Below are positions 1 to 8,923 of a stretch of 64,000 bases of DNA, piece by piece. The translations under genes were made by a program, and so were the position numbers. Under the pieces are notes generated by a model, which ran no database searches, was not told the origin of the DNA, and saw only the letters and a list, made by a program, of their open reading frames with translations. Positions within the stretch are counted from its first letter, which is position 1. Every line of letters starts with the position of its first letter. The stretch comes from Chloroflexota bacterium (GTDB taxonomy: Bacteria; Chloroflexota; Dehalococcoidia; JACPQD01), in assembly GCA_016190665.1 (NCBI GenBank), contig JACPQD010000028.1, forward strand, positions 1 through 64,000, written 5' to 3'.

Positions 1-42
1 ACTGACCCCCATCCCCAAACCCCCGACCCCTTCCCGTTTCTC

Positions 43-285
43 CTACACTTCTATGACATCCCCGACAATTGGGTCCACCCTGACCCCTTTAGCCGTCACC
101 CAGGCAATCCCCTTGTCGATGTCCTCCTCCTTGCCCTCCAGCTCCAGGACAACCCAGCCCCGATCCTCGGCGACGTTGGCGCGGCGGATGTTGGTCACCA
201 CCTTGAACTGCTGCCCCAGGTTATAAATAATGGGCTGGGGCACCAGTTCTGCGGGGAAGGTAAACATTATGCGTCGCTTAGCCAT
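43..285 (-). CDS. Small stand-alone NIL-domain protein
   Basis: An 80-residue protein that is essentially one NIL domain, the small ferredoxin-like fold known from the C-terminus of methionine-importer ATPases and from some ferredoxins, where it senses or binds sulfur amino acids. The segment VVLELEGKEEDIDKGIAWV is typical of the fold. It begins with ATG behind a strong AAAGGAGG site and lies 52 bases downstream of threonine synthase on the same strand, so the two are probably co-transcribed. A role in sensing or handling methionine or homocysteine is inferred from family and context. No membrane segment or cysteine is present. Confidence 0.8.
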   Translation of the reverse strand: MAKRRIMFTFPAELVPQPIIYNLGQQFKVVTNIRRANVAEDRGWVVLELEGKEEDIDKGIAWVTAKGVRVDPIVGDVIEV

Positions 286-337
286 CTCGTCCTCCTTTCG
301 CTATCCTTCAGGCTCTCCGGCAGAGAAGTCTCACCCG

Positions 338-1600
338 CTAACCGGCCTGCGGCGCCGGTAGCTGGCGGCTTTCCAGGGCTTTGCTGAAAGAATCCAGGTT
401 CGGTCTAATATTCAAGGGCTTGGGGAGGCTGTCACACACGGCTTCTATTGTCTTCAGGCCATTTCCAGTGATAAAGGCCACCGTCAACTCGTCGGGCTTG
501 ATAGCTCCGGAGGCGGCGAGCCGTTTCAAGCCGGCCACGACGACCCCGCCCGCCGTCTCGGCGAAAATGCCCTCAGTCTCGGCGAGCAGCTTGATGCCCG
601 CCACGACTTCAGGGTCGGTGACAGCGCAAGCGTCGCCCCAGGATTGCTCGATGACTTTCAGGGCGTAATAGCCATCGGCCGGGTTGCCAATAGCGAGCGA
701 CTTGGCGATGGTGGACGGCCGCACCGGCCGAATATCGAAGCTGCCCGCTTTGTAGGCCGCTACGATGGGAGAGCAGCCTTCGGCCTGGGTCAGATGCATC
801 CGCGTGGGCACGTCCGCGATAACCCCCAACTGCGCCAGCTCGCCGAAGCCCTTCCAGATCTTGGTGAAGAGGGAGCCGGAGGCGGCGGGGACCACCGCGT
901 GGTCCGGGGCGCGCCAGCCGAGCTGCTCCGCCACTTCATAACCGAGGGTCTTGCTGCCCTCGGAATAATAGGGACGCAAGTTGATATTGACGAAAGCCCA
1001 GTTGTAGTGGTCCGCCACTTCCGAGCACAGTCGATTCACGTCGTCGTAGCTTCCCTCCACTGCCAGCATTGTCGGGCCGTAGATGGCAGCGCCAACGACC
1101 TTGCCCACTTCGAGGTCGGCCGGTATGAACACGTAGGCCTCCATCCCCGCCCGCGCGGCATGGGCGGCGACACTGCAGGCAAGGTTGCCCGTGGAGGCGC
1201 AGGCCAGGGTCTTGAAACCGAATTCCCTCGCCTTGGTGGCGGCGACGGAGACCACCCTATCCTTGAAGGAATAGGTGGGGTTCACGCAGTCGTTCTTCAC
1301 ATAGAGATTATTGAGGCCCAACTCACGCCCGAGGTTGACAGCCCGGACCAGAGGGGTGAAGCCAGCGTTGATATCCACTGGCGCGCCCTCGCCGATAGGC
1401 AGCAGGTCCCGATATCGCCACATGCTCAGAGGCCCCTGCTCGATCCTGTTGCGGCTGATGACCCCGCCGAGGTCGTGGTAGTTGTAGGCCACCTCCAGCG
1501 GGCCGAAACAGAATTCGCAGACGTTTATCGGCTCCAGAGGGTACTCTCGTCCGCACTCCCTGCATTTCAGCGCCTTGGCAAAGGACATCGACGCTACCAC
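338..1600 (-). CDS. thrC: Threonine synthase
   Basis: PLP-dependent enzyme that converts O-phosphohomoserine to threonine in the cytoplasm. It is 420 residues, the usual size for the class with an N-terminal zinc-ribbon-like segment (C13, C16, C28, C31). The PLP lysine lies in NPTYSFKDR (about K113), and the STGNLACSVAAHAARAG loop that holds the PLP phosphate is intact. The apparent start is GTG at 1600; an in-frame ATG twelve bases later (1588) is possible but has no clear ribosome site. The NIL-domain gene follows. Its promoter must lie in the divergent gap to the dehydrogenase at 1900; I saw no clear one on the minus strand. Confidence 0.93.
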   Translation of the reverse strand: MVASMSFAKALKCRECGREYPLEPINVCEFCFGPLEVAYNYHDLGGVISRNRIEQGPLSMWRYRDLLPIGEGAPVDINAGFTPLVRAVNLGRELGLNNLYVKNDCVNPTYSFKDRVVSVAATKAREFGFKTLACASTGNLACSVAAHAARAGMEAYVFIPADLEVGKVVGAAIYGPTMLAVEGSYDDVNRLCSEVADHYNWAFVNINLRPYYSEGSKTLGYEVAEQLGWRAPDHAVVPAASGSLFTKIWKGFGELAQLGVIADVPTRMHLTQAEGCSPIVAAYKAGSFDIRPVRPSTIAKSLAIGNPADGYYALKVIEQSWGDACAVTDPEVVAGIKLLAETEGIFAETAGGVVVAGLKRLAASGAIKPDELTVAFITGNGLKTIEAVCDSLPKPLNIRPNLDSFSKALESRQLPAPQAG

Positions 1601-1842
1601 TCACCTTCGCTCGGAGATTCCTTGTCCCTCACCAACGGCATCGGGCCACCAGGGACAAAAATGATTTTCTCGACGCCGCACCGAAGCCTGGACAAGTCTC
1701 GGGGCCCTGTGCTCTGTGCTTCAGTGGCCGCATCCAAAGGACCCATCTTCGTTTTAACGGCGGTGCAGAACCAGGGGGAACCTAGAATCCTAACACAGTC
1801 GCTGCGCTTGTGTCAAACGGAGCAGCGGCGCAATCCGCATCC

Positions 1843-1872
1843 TTGACAACGGAAAAGTTTCTATAGTAAATT
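1843..1872 (+). promoter_or_regulatory. Likely promoter of the 1900 dehydrogenase
   Basis: A perfect TTGACA at 1843-1848 is followed by TATAGTAAATT at 1862-1872. The best -10 at a workable distance is TAAATT (1867-1872, 18-base spacer); TATAGT (1862) fits better but is only 13 bases away. The same arrangement TTGACAAC-N13-TAGTAAA recurs at 33820. Confidence 0.5.
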
Positions 1873-1899
1873 GACGCAAGCTTCGCGAAGGAGTGTAAC

Positions 1900-2982
1900 G
1901 TGAAGGCGTGGCGACTGCACAGTTACGGTGATTTCCGACTGGAGGACGTGGCCGAACCGGATGTGAAGCCCGGGTGGGCCAAGGTGAAGGTCAAGGTCGT
2001 GCAGGCGGCCGTTGTCGAAAAGGGCTTGATCGAGAAGATGCCCCACATATGGCAGGCCGAGATTTCGAGGAAGCTGGCCGAAGGAAAGCCCGTGCAACTG
2101 GGCCACGAGTACTGTGGAGAGGTAGTCGAAATCGGACAGGGGGTAACGACGCTCAAAGCGGGTGACCGCGTTTGTTCGAGCGGGCACGCCCCCTGCGGCA
2201 CTTGCGATATGTGCCGCTGCGGGCAAGAGGAAAGCTGTCAGGCTCTTCTGACAGTGGGGGTCGATGTGCCGGGAGCCTTCGCGGAGTACTTCACGCTACC
2301 GGAGAAGGGACTGGTGAAGGTCCCTGAAGGGCCGACGGATAACGAAGTGGCCGCTTTCCAGCCGTTGAGTGGCTGCGTCTCTGACGTCGAGAGCGCTGAA
2401 ATAAGGATGAAGGATACCGTTGTGGTGCTGGGCCAGGGGGCGATGGGGTTGGGGTGTTTGCAGATAGCACGGGTAGCGGGTGCGGGAGTGCTCATAGCGG
2501 TGGACGTACGCCGGCAGAGTCTGGAGCTGGCCAGGAGCTTTGGCGCCGATCACGTTATTAACGCTCGCGATACGGACCCGGTGAAAGAGGTGAGGAGGCT
2601 GACCGGCGACCGCGGCGCCGACGTGGTCTTTGAGGCCGCCGGAGGGCGCAAGGCAGACGGGCTGGCCGGTTTCGAGACCGTTCAGCAGGCGATGCAGATG
2701 GTCAGGGGGAAGGGCAAAGTGGTGCAGGTCGCCAATCTCGAAGGCGACCTGGTACTGGACAGCGTTCTCCTGCGCTCCAAGAGAGTGAGGTACATTTTCC
2801 CCGATCGCGCTGAATTCGAAGCCTTAAGGCATGTGGCCTTCCTGGTCGCCACCAAGCGGATTCAGATTGGGCCGCAGATTACCCACGTCCTCCAGGGCCT
2901 GGAAAACCTGCCGGAGGCCATGGAGATCACGGCCAATAAGGCGAAGTACGGCGCCACCAATCCGGCGCAGATCGTGGTCTAG
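1900..2982 (+). CDS. Zinc-type medium-chain dehydrogenase/reductase
   Basis: NAD(P)-dependent dehydrogenase of the alcohol dehydrogenase superfamily, 360 residues. The GHEYCGEVVEIG segment and the structural-zinc loop PCGTCDMCRCGQEESC (C-x2-C-x2-C-x7-C) are clear, and the Rossmann motif VVVLGQGAMGLG is present near residue 175. The usual catalytic-zinc cysteine motif (C-G-x-C/S-D) near residue 40 is missing; this stretch reads VVQAAVVEKGLIEK. Either catalysis differs or the catalytic zinc is lost. GTG start behind GAAGGAG. It precedes the M24 peptidase by 46 bases and probably shares its transcript. The substrate is unknown. Confidence 0.85.
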   Translation: MKAWRLHSYGDFRLEDVAEPDVKPGWAKVKVKVVQAAVVEKGLIEKMPHIWQAEISRKLAEGKPVQLGHEYCGEVVEIGQGVTTLKAGDRVCSSGHAPCGTCDMCRCGQEESCQALLTVGVDVPGAFAEYFTLPEKGLVKVPEGPTDNEVAAFQPLSGCVSDVESAEIRMKDTVVVLGQGAMGLGCLQIARVAGAGVLIAVDVRRQSLELARSFGADHVINARDTDPVKEVRRLTGDRGADVVFEAAGGRKADGLAGFETVQQAMQMVRGKGKVVQVANLEGDLVLDSVLLRSKRVRYIFPDRAEFEALRHVAFLVATKRIQIGPQITHVLQGLENLPEAMEITANKAKYGATNPAQIVV

Positions 2983-3028
2983 GGAGCGGATCCTACTTAC
3001 TGAGAAGGAATTTCAAGGAGGCGTAGCA

Positions 3029-4201
3029 GTGTCCAAGGTCGGTCCCATGATCGTTGACTGGGAGGAGCGGATCAATATGGACCGGATGCGCCGGGAACGG
3101 TTGCAGAAGGTCAAAGACGCCATGGCGAAGCTGGACGTGGACGTCCTCCTTCTCTTTCGCGAGGACTACACCAGGTATGTAACCGGCTACAGGTATCTCT
3201 ATCATCCCGTGCCTCAGGTGGGCAAGCTGCGGGTGGTGCTGGTCAAGGGGGAGGAGCCGATACTCCACACCTGGGAGTACGAGACCATGAAGACCAAGAT
3301 GCCCTGGATGCCTGCTGATAATCTGCGGCCCCCCGTAACGCCGGAGATGCTTACACAAGAGGTGGGACGGTACAAAGAGGGCAGGATCGCGGTGGATATC
3401 TGGAACCCGTACCAGCATGAGGAACTGCCCAGGCTCTTCCCCAAAGCAACCTGGCGCAACGGCGAGCAGGTGATGAACGAGGCGACCATCATCAAGACGC
3501 AGGACGAAATCGAATGCCTCAAGACCGCCTATGTGATCACCGAAGCGGGACTGCACGCGGCGATTCAGTCCTTGAAGCCGGGAGCCAGGGAATGCGAGAT
3601 ACTGGGCATAGCCTGGGGAGAAATGACCCGGCTGGGCAGCGAGTATTTCCAGACCTCCTGCATTGTGGCCGCCGGGGCGAGCACGGCTCCCTACCGAAGG
3701 CTGACCTCCGACCTGCTCATGCGCTCCGGAGACCCCGTTATTATGGATGTCGGGGGCTGCTGGAACGGGTACTGGGGGGATACGACAAGGACCTGGCTTT
3801 GCGGAAACGTCAGACCCACCAGAGAGCAGATAGAGCTGCACCAGTCCTGCTATGATTCACTCCACGCGGCTTGCGCCGCGGCTCAGCCTGGCAACACTAC
3901 CGCCGATGTCTTTCGGGCCGCCGAGCCGAATATCCTCGGCGACGGCGTGTTGGGCCATGGATCCAGCGTCGTACCAGCCGAGCCGCCCATGTTCATCCCC
4001 TCCTGCAAGGACAACCCCATGACGCTGAGGCCGGGCATGGCCTTCAACCTGGAGACCTACGCCGGGAGGCCAGGGATCGGGGGATTCCGTCTGGAGCACC
4101 AGCTCGTTCTCACCGAGAACGGCCCTGAAATATTCAGCACCTATCCCTTCGACGCCAGGCTCCTGAAGGATATCCATCCGCTGGACAAGTTTACGGGCTA
4201 G
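3029..4201 (+). CDS. M24-family metallopeptidase (Xaa-Pro dipeptidase/creatinase type)
   Basis: A 390-residue pita-bread-fold protein: an N-terminal creatinase-like domain (about 1-165) and a C-terminal M24 domain. Metal-site features are visible: DVGGCWNGYWGDTTRTW (two Asp), LGHGSSV (His), and Glu residues in MAFNLETYAG and FRLEHQLVL. Members hydrolyse Xaa-Pro bonds or C-N bonds of creatine-like molecules; the substrate here is unknown. I place the start at GTG 3029 because CAAGGAGG lies just upstream; an earlier in-frame start would run into the preceding gene. It sits between a dehydrogenase and an old yellow enzyme, which suggests a catabolic rather than housekeeping role. Confidence 0.87.
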   Translation: MSKVGPMIVDWEERINMDRMRRERLQKVKDAMAKLDVDVLLLFREDYTRYVTGYRYLYHPVPQVGKLRVVLVKGEEPILHTWEYETMKTKMPWMPADNLRPPVTPEMLTQEVGRYKEGRIAVDIWNPYQHEELPRLFPKATWRNGEQVMNEATIIKTQDEIECLKTAYVITEAGLHAAIQSLKPGARECEILGIAWGEMTRLGSEYFQTSCIVAAGASTAPYRRLTSDLLMRSGDPVIMDVGGCWNGYWGDTTRTWLCGNVRPTREQIELHQSCYDSLHAACAAAQPGNTTADVFRAAEPNILGDGVLGHGSSVVPAEPPMFIPSCKDNPMTLRPGMAFNLETYAGRPGIGGFRLEHQLVLTENGPEIFSTYPFDARLLKDIHPLDKFTG

Positions 4202-4205
4202 CGGA

Positions 4206-4230
4206 GTCCACCGTGTCCACTCTGTCCACC
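4206..4230. repeat. 9-bp-period tandem repeat (GTCCAC type)
   Basis: GTCCAC begins at 4206, 4215 and 4224, exactly nine bases apart, directly after the peptidase stop and 23 bases before the next start codon. Five other 9-bp-period repeats of this kind occur in the window. Confidence 0.75.
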
Positions 4231-4252
4231 AGGGTTCTAAGGAAATGAAAAC

Positions 4253-5401
4253 ATGAGAATGAGGCTTTTCACTCCCATCTGGGTGGGCGGCGTCAGGCTG
4301 GACAACCGCATCGTCTTCCCCGCCTTTGAACACAACACGGCCACCGAGGACGGTTTCGTGACTCAGGCGACCCTCGATTTTCATACGAGGATCGCCGCCG
4401 GAGGGGTCGGCCTGATCATAACCGGCGCCACAGTTATCAACCCTGATCCCAGTACGAAACAGACGAAGTATATTCTGGACCTCTCCCATGACAGGTTCAT
4501 CCCCGGCCATCGCAAGCTGGCCGAGGCCATGCACCAGGAGGGGGCCAAAGCCTTCGTCCAGATCGCTGATAAGACTTCTCTGGCGCTCGGCAAGCCGGCT
4601 GTTGACTTCACAGTCGAGGAGATCGAGCGGATAATCGAGTATTTCGCCGCGGGCGCCCGAAGGGTGAAGGAGGCGGGGTTCGACGGGGTCGATTACCACT
4701 TCGCCCACCGGTACACCGGCGCCCAGTTTCTCTCTCGGATGGGGAACAAGAGGCAGGATGAATGGGGCGGCAGCGCTGAGGGCCGGGCCCGGTTCGCGGT
4801 AGAAATTATGAAGAGGTCACGGGAGTACACCGGGCCGGATTTTGTTCTTGCCCCCAGATTCAATGGCGACGAGTTCCTCCTGGGCGGGAACACCTTGAAG
4901 GACGCCATGCGCCTGGCCCAGCTCTTCGTCGCGGCCGGCGCCGACATGCTGGACATCTCGGCGGGCGGCCACACGATCTTCCCATCTCCGGGCACTGACC
5001 TCGGGCGTACGGTGCCCGGGCCGGAATATGAGGACTGCGTCAATGTCCATCTGGCGGAGAGAATAAGAAAGGCGGTGAACGCCGCCGTGCCCGTGCTCAC
5101 GGCGGGCAAAATCGGCCGACCTGACCTGGCCGAGGAGGTGCTGGCGGAGGAGAAGGCCGACCTTGTGGGCATCTCCCGTGGCCTGTTCCTCGATCCTAAC
5201 TTCCCCAGGAAGACGCGGGAGGGGCGCTGGGGCGACATCATCGAGTGCATCTACTGCAATGCGTGCCACCTGGAATACCGAAAAGACAAGGTGCCGACGT
5301 GCAGCGTGCTGGCGAAGCTGGCGAGAAGGGGCTCCGCCGAAGCCAGGAGGCTCAACGAAGGTCTGGTCTGCTTGGACAAGCTGAGGAGCAAGGTGGTCTA
5401 G
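4253..5401 (+). CDS. Old-yellow-enzyme family Fe-S flavin oxidoreductase (short form)
   Basis: FMN TIM-barrel oxidoreductase of the NADH:flavin oxidoreductase/2,4-dienoyl-CoA reductase family, 382 residues. The barrel opens with LFTPIWVGGVRLDNRIVFP. The substrate-binding His region reads DYHFAHRYTGAQFLSRMGNK, followed by DEWGGS. A 4Fe-4S loop, C-x2-C-x2-C-x11-C (CIYCNACHLEYRKDKVPTC), lies near the C-terminus. The FAD/NAD domain of full-length family members is absent, so electrons must come from a separate partner. The likely reaction is reduction of an activated C=C bond. ATG start. It is the first of three such paralogues in the first 12 kb. Confidence 0.88.
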   Translation: MRMRLFTPIWVGGVRLDNRIVFPAFEHNTATEDGFVTQATLDFHTRIAAGGVGLIITGATVINPDPSTKQTKYILDLSHDRFIPGHRKLAEAMHQEGAKAFVQIADKTSLALGKPAVDFTVEEIERIIEYFAAGARRVKEAGFDGVDYHFAHRYTGAQFLSRMGNKRQDEWGGSAEGRARFAVEIMKRSREYTGPDFVLAPRFNGDEFLLGGNTLKDAMRLAQLFVAAGADMLDISAGGHTIFPSPGTDLGRTVPGPEYEDCVNVHLAERIRKAVNAAVPVLTAGKIGRPDLAEEVLAEEKADLVGISRGLFLDPNFPRKTREGRWGDIIECIYCNACHLEYRKDKVPTCSVLAKLARRGSAEARRLNEGLVCLDKLRSKVV

Positions 5402-5404
5402 TAC

Positions 5405-5577
5405 CAAGTTGTAGAAGTAGGCGTAACATGTTTTCGGGCCGAACGCCGGTTCTTTAGCGTTCCTCTCCCTCGACGGGAGAGGGTAGGGTGAGGCTGAAAC
5501 CGGAAAGCCCCCTCACCTTAGTCCTCTCCCGCGGAGGGGAGAGGAAACTTCCGCTCTTCTGCGCAACTAGACACTAG
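5405..5577. repeat. Dispersed intergenic repeat, copy 1
   Basis: The stretch from AAGTTGTAGAAGTAGGCGTA through the CTCTCCCTCGACGGGAGAG hairpin to CTCTTCTGCGCAACTAG recurs at 58976-59086 in diverged form. This copy carries extra hairpin-rich sequence (CCTCTCCCGCGGAGGGGAGAGG at about 5522). No convincing gene lies in 5402-5882; short ORFs there match no family I know. Confidence 0.7.
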
Positions 5578-5723
5578 GAAGCACGAAGCGCCGGCGTGAG
5601 AGGAGTCGCAAGTGACGTCGGATTCCTCGCGGGAGAGAGTCTGACCAGAGACCGGCGAATTCGACCGCCCGCTTTGAAGGACATCGAGGCTAGATGGTTC
5701 AAAGCCGTCCATCAGGGGCGCCT

Positions 5724-5760
5724 CCCCGGGCGGCAGGGGACAAGCCACCTGCCCTACGGC
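5724..5760 (+). repeat. Dispersed intergenic repeat found inverted at 17486-17522
   Basis: A 23-base core starting CCCCGGGCGGCAGGGG is identical, as reverse complement, to 17500-17522. Both copies continue into a similar CCCTACGGCT end. It lies about 120 bases before the FAH-family hydrolase. Confidence 0.75.
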
Positions 5761-5882
5761 TTTCGATGTCCTTTCTCGCATCCGGCTGCGCCCCGCTGCC
5801 TAAAGAAGCTCGGAATGACAGTTTTCTTCCTGCTTCTCGCTTCGTGCTTCGCGCTTCCTAATTTTGGAGGAGGTTATCACTC

Positions 5883-6638
5883 TTGAGGTTCGTACGTTTT
5901 CTATCGGAAGGCAAGGCCCGCTATGGATTAGTGGAGGGCGATGAGGCAATTGAGCTGCGCGGCGACATCCTAGGCTGGCACCAGAGAACTCGCGCGCGCC
6001 GCAAGCTCTCCGAGATCAGGTTCCTGCCGCCCTGTTGCCCGAGCAAGATCATGGCCATAGGCTTGAACTACGCCGACCACGCCGCCGAAGGCAGTCGTCC
6101 GGTCCCCAAGCAGCCCATCCTCTTCCTGAAGTCCCCCGGCGCCCTCATCGGGCATGGCGATAGCATCGTGCTCACTGATCAGGTGAGCCGCATCGACCAC
6201 GAGGCAGAGCTGGCGGTTATCATCAAGGACTGCATCAAGAACGTTACGCCGGAGGAAGCCCTGGAGCATGTTCTGGGCTATACCTGCTGCAACGATGTCT
6301 CCCACCGCCCTTTCCAGCGGGCGGAAGGAGGGCAGTGGTGCCGGGGTAAGTCCCTGGATACCTTCTGCCCGTTGGGGCCCTATATTGTGACCGATGTCGA
6401 CCCTCGCGACCTCAAGATCGAGTGCAGGGTCAACGGGCAGATCAGGCAGTCCTCCCGCACGAGCAAGCTCGTTTTCGACGTCCCCTATCTGATAAGTTTC
6501 CTCTCTCAGGGTATGACCCTGTTCCCCGGGGACGTGCTGACGACGGGGACCACCGCCGGCGTCAGCCCGCTGAAAACGGGGGACGTGGTGGAGGTTATTA
6601 TCGAGGGCATAGGCACCCTGAGGAACCCCGTGGAATAG
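5883..6638 (+). CDS. Fumarylacetoacetate hydrolase (FAH) family protein
   Basis: A 251-residue enzyme of the FAH fold, whose members hydrolyse C-C bonds of beta-diketo acids, hydrate, decarboxylate or isomerise products of aromatic-compound breakdown. Visible features: CPSKIMAIGLNYADHAAE, the acidic metal ligands in DHEAELAVII, the GYTCCNDVSHR segment, KSLDTFCPLGPYIV, and the C-terminal LTTGTTAGVSPLKTGDVVEV. TTG start at 5883 with GGAGG (in TGGAGGAGG) nine bases upstream. It stands alone, downstream of a 480-base gap and convergent with the SBP gene that ends at 6792. The substrate is unknown. Confidence 0.9.
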   Translation: MRFVRFLSEGKARYGLVEGDEAIELRGDILGWHQRTRARRKLSEIRFLPPCCPSKIMAIGLNYADHAAEGSRPVPKQPILFLKSPGALIGHGDSIVLTDQVSRIDHEAELAVIIKDCIKNVTPEEALEHVLGYTCCNDVSHRPFQRAEGGQWCRGKSLDTFCPLGPYIVTDVDPRDLKIECRVNGQIRQSSRTSKLVFDVPYLISFLSQGMTLFPGDVLTTGTTAGVSPLKTGDVVEVIIEGIGTLRNPVE

Positions 6639-6791
6639 CCGTCACCCGGCGCTGGGGAAGCAAAATAACCTCAGCGCCCAGCACGGCCAGGACGCGCGTC
6701 GTGGCCGGGCCAGCCACTACCCGGCTGAAATCAGTGACCCTTATGTTCTCCAGGGGCAAGCCCTTTCTTCCTTCCATTCAAATGCACGGCA

Positions 6792-8537
6792 CTAGCTCGC
6801 GATCCACAGGTCCTGAAACTTCATGTTGTTATAGTTGCCGACGCCCGCCTTCAAGTTCCTGATTTCCTTCCAGCGCCCGAAGGGCAGTTCGCCCCAGTAC
6901 AGCAGTGACGAGGGCAGCACTTCATGCATCCTGCGCTGCATCTGGAGCACAATAGCCTTGCGCTTGGCCACGTCCAGGGTGCGGGACTGCTCGGCATGCC
7001 ATTTATCAATCTGCTCGTCGCTGAAGGCCGACATGTTGCGCAACGCGCCGGTGGCGAAATTGTCGCCGAAGATCGGGTCAGGATCATCGAAGCCACTGGC
7101 GTTGGGCCACATGGCGATGTCAAAGTCACGCTTGTAGAGGAGGTCCTGCAACGTAGGCAGGTCGAGCAACCTGATGGTTATGTCTATGCCCGCCCGCGCC
7201 CACTGCTCCTTGAGGGCCACCGCGGCTCTCTCATAGGCCGTGGCGTTCCGGGTTATGAGTGTGGCCTTAAAGCCCTGGGCGAATCCGGCCTCAGCCACAA
7301 GCTTCCTGGCTTCGGCAAAATCGGCGTCCTTTGCCTCGCGGTAGCCAGGCATCTTGGCCAGCTCATCCTTGGGCAGGCTCCACTCCCCGGCAGGCATGTA
7401 GCCGCTGATGCTGCCCACGCCTTCAGCGGACACTTTGAGGACGTTGGGGCGGTCGATCGCCAGCTCAATGGCTCGCCGCATCCGAAGGTCTGTCCAGGGC
7501 GACCTTCCGAAGGGCATCCAGACCTGCCACAGGGTGAGGCTGGGGTAGATATCCACGGCGATTTTATCGCTCAGTTCCTTCCGAACGATCTCCGCCAGTG
7601 AAGGCGATAGCCCCTGAGAACCCCAGGCAACGAAGTGCACCCGGTGGGTCCTGAGCGCGGCAAAACGCGTGGCCACGTCCGGGATAATGTACCAGGTCAT
7701 CCCGTCAACATAGGGGCGGCCCTTGACGAAGTAGTCCTGGTTCTTCACGACGTTCCAGCTAACGCCACTGTCGAAGGACTTGAACTTGTAGGGGCCGGTG
7801 CCCATCACGTCCTTCTTCATGTTGCCCTTAGCCTCGAAGACGTGCTTAGGGACCATCAACACGCGACCGTCGCCGAGGTTGCGAAGGAAGGAGGCGCTCG
7901 GGTATTTCAGCGTCATCTTGAGCGCATCCTTATCGGGCGCCTCGATCTTATCGACGGCTTCAAGGAGCGGTTTTCGAGGGCTGCTGAATCCTTGCGGAGG
8001 CTTTCGGATTAACTCCAGCGTGAACCGCGCATCCTCCGAGGTGAAGGGGGCGCCATCATGCCACTTGGCTCCCTTCTGAAGCTGAAAGGTGTAGGTCAGC
8101 CCGTCAGCGCTCAGGTCCCACTTCTCAGCCAGGTCGCCGATGACCTTGTTGGGCTGGAGGGGATCATGCTGCAACACGCCGCTGTAGCTGGGAGCCACCA
8201 GGGACAGGGACTGAAGCGACTGTTCCTGATTGGGGTCGAAGGTTGCCGGGTCGGCGAAGTGGCTAATGTTTATGGTGCCGCCGTACTTGGGCTGGTCGGC
8301 GGCGGGCTTGGGGCTGGGCGAGGGGGCTGCTGGCTTAGGCGCGGGGGTCGCTCCCGCCGGTTTGGGGGCTGGGGTCTCCGCGGCCGGCTTAGCCGCGGGA
8401 GTCGCCGCCGCTGCCGTGGGCGCCTTTGCCTTCGACGCCCCCGAGGGCGTCGGGGCTGCCGCAGGGGCGCAACCGGCCACCAGAAGCGCCAGGACTGCGA
8501 TGCCTGAAAGGACGGAGAGAGACAGCTTCAGCCGCAT
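6792..8537 (-). CDS. ABC transporter substrate-binding lipoprotein, family 5
   Basis: Extracytoplasmic solute-binding protein of the peptide/nickel/opine family (SBP_bac_5), 581 residues. The signal peptide ends in lipobox LVAGC (C23), so the mature protein is lipid-anchored. An Ala/Pro/Lys-rich tether follows to about residue 82, then PKYGGTINI opens the binding fold. The C-terminus NMKFQDLWIAS is the end motif shared by most paralogues here. ATG 8537 is chosen because AGGAGGT lies six bases upstream; an upstream in-frame start would put ten residues before the signal peptide. It is the only SBP on the minus strand and has its own promoter (8690-8718). No permease gene is nearby. Confidence 0.92.
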   Translation of the reverse strand: MRLKLSLSVLSGIAVLALLVAGCAPAAAPTPSGASKAKAPTAAAATPAAKPAAETPAPKPAGATPAPKPAAPSPSPKPAADQPKYGGTINISHFADPATFDPNQEQSLQSLSLVAPSYSGVLQHDPLQPNKVIGDLAEKWDLSADGLTYTFQLQKGAKWHDGAPFTSEDARFTLELIRKPPQGFSSPRKPLLEAVDKIEAPDKDALKMTLKYPSASFLRNLGDGRVLMVPKHVFEAKGNMKKDVMGTGPYKFKSFDSGVSWNVVKNQDYFVKGRPYVDGMTWYIIPDVATRFAALRTHRVHFVAWGSQGLSPSLAEIVRKELSDKIAVDIYPSLTLWQVWMPFGRSPWTDLRMRRAIELAIDRPNVLKVSAEGVGSISGYMPAGEWSLPKDELAKMPGYREAKDADFAEARKLVAEAGFAQGFKATLITRNATAYERAAVALKEQWARAGIDITIRLLDLPTLQDLLYKRDFDIAMWPNASGFDDPDPIFGDNFATGALRNMSAFSDEQIDKWHAEQSRTLDVAKRKAIVLQMQRRMHEVLPSSLLYWGELPFGRWKEIRNLKAGVGNYNNMKFQDLWIAS

Positions 8538-8689
8538 TCCAGTACCTCCTTTTTTACCGCCCAAGACTGAGGGGACGCTTCTAGGCGCGCTCAGCGCTCA
8601 GTGGCCGCACTGGACGGTCTTGCCACCCTGTGCGCCCTATCGCGCCTCAGATCACTCCCAGGTCGTCGGGAGAGCCCTTCAAGACAAGT

Positions 8690-8718
8690 ATGATAGACGC
8701 CCCTTCCCGCATTGTCAA
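8690..8718 (-). promoter_or_regulatory. Sigma-70-type promoter of the minus-strand SBP
   Basis: On the minus strand TTGACA (8718-8713) and TATCAT (8695-8690) are separated by exactly 17 bases and point at the SBP gene starting at 8537. The remaining gap 8538-8923 holds no further gene that I can support. Confidence 0.75.
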
Positions 8719-8879
8719 GGCAAGCATGCCCAGCATCCTTCCTCCCTGGGGACAAGACCGCCCGTTGTGGCCGTCCGGCCAGCTTGACAGGTGAACCACC
8801 TCGTGCTACGATGCCACAAATACGCGCGCAAGTCGCTGGCTCGACGAGGGGCGCCAGCGGTAGGGACGCGCTCTGTCGC

Positions 8880-8904
8880 GTCTGACTTGTCCGACGTGTC
8901 CGAC
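8880..8904. repeat. 9-bp-period tandem repeat (GTCYGAC type)
   Basis: GTCTGAC, GTCCGAC and GTCCGAC start at 8880, 8889 and 8898, nine bases apart, ending about 20 bases before the start codon of the next old yellow enzyme. A similar four-unit array sits before the next paralogue. Confidence 0.75.
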
Positions 8905-8923
8905 CGCAATCGGAGGCGCCCGC

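Noticed and set aside
644-1846. 400-residue open frame on the + strand over threonine synthase
   Set aside because: It mirrors thrC on the other strand, has biased composition and no recognisable domain; high-GC codon bias opens antisense frames.
5596-5886. 96-residue ORF before the FAH-family gene
   Set aside because: It runs through dispersed repeats, has no homology that I recognise and overlaps the start of the real gene.
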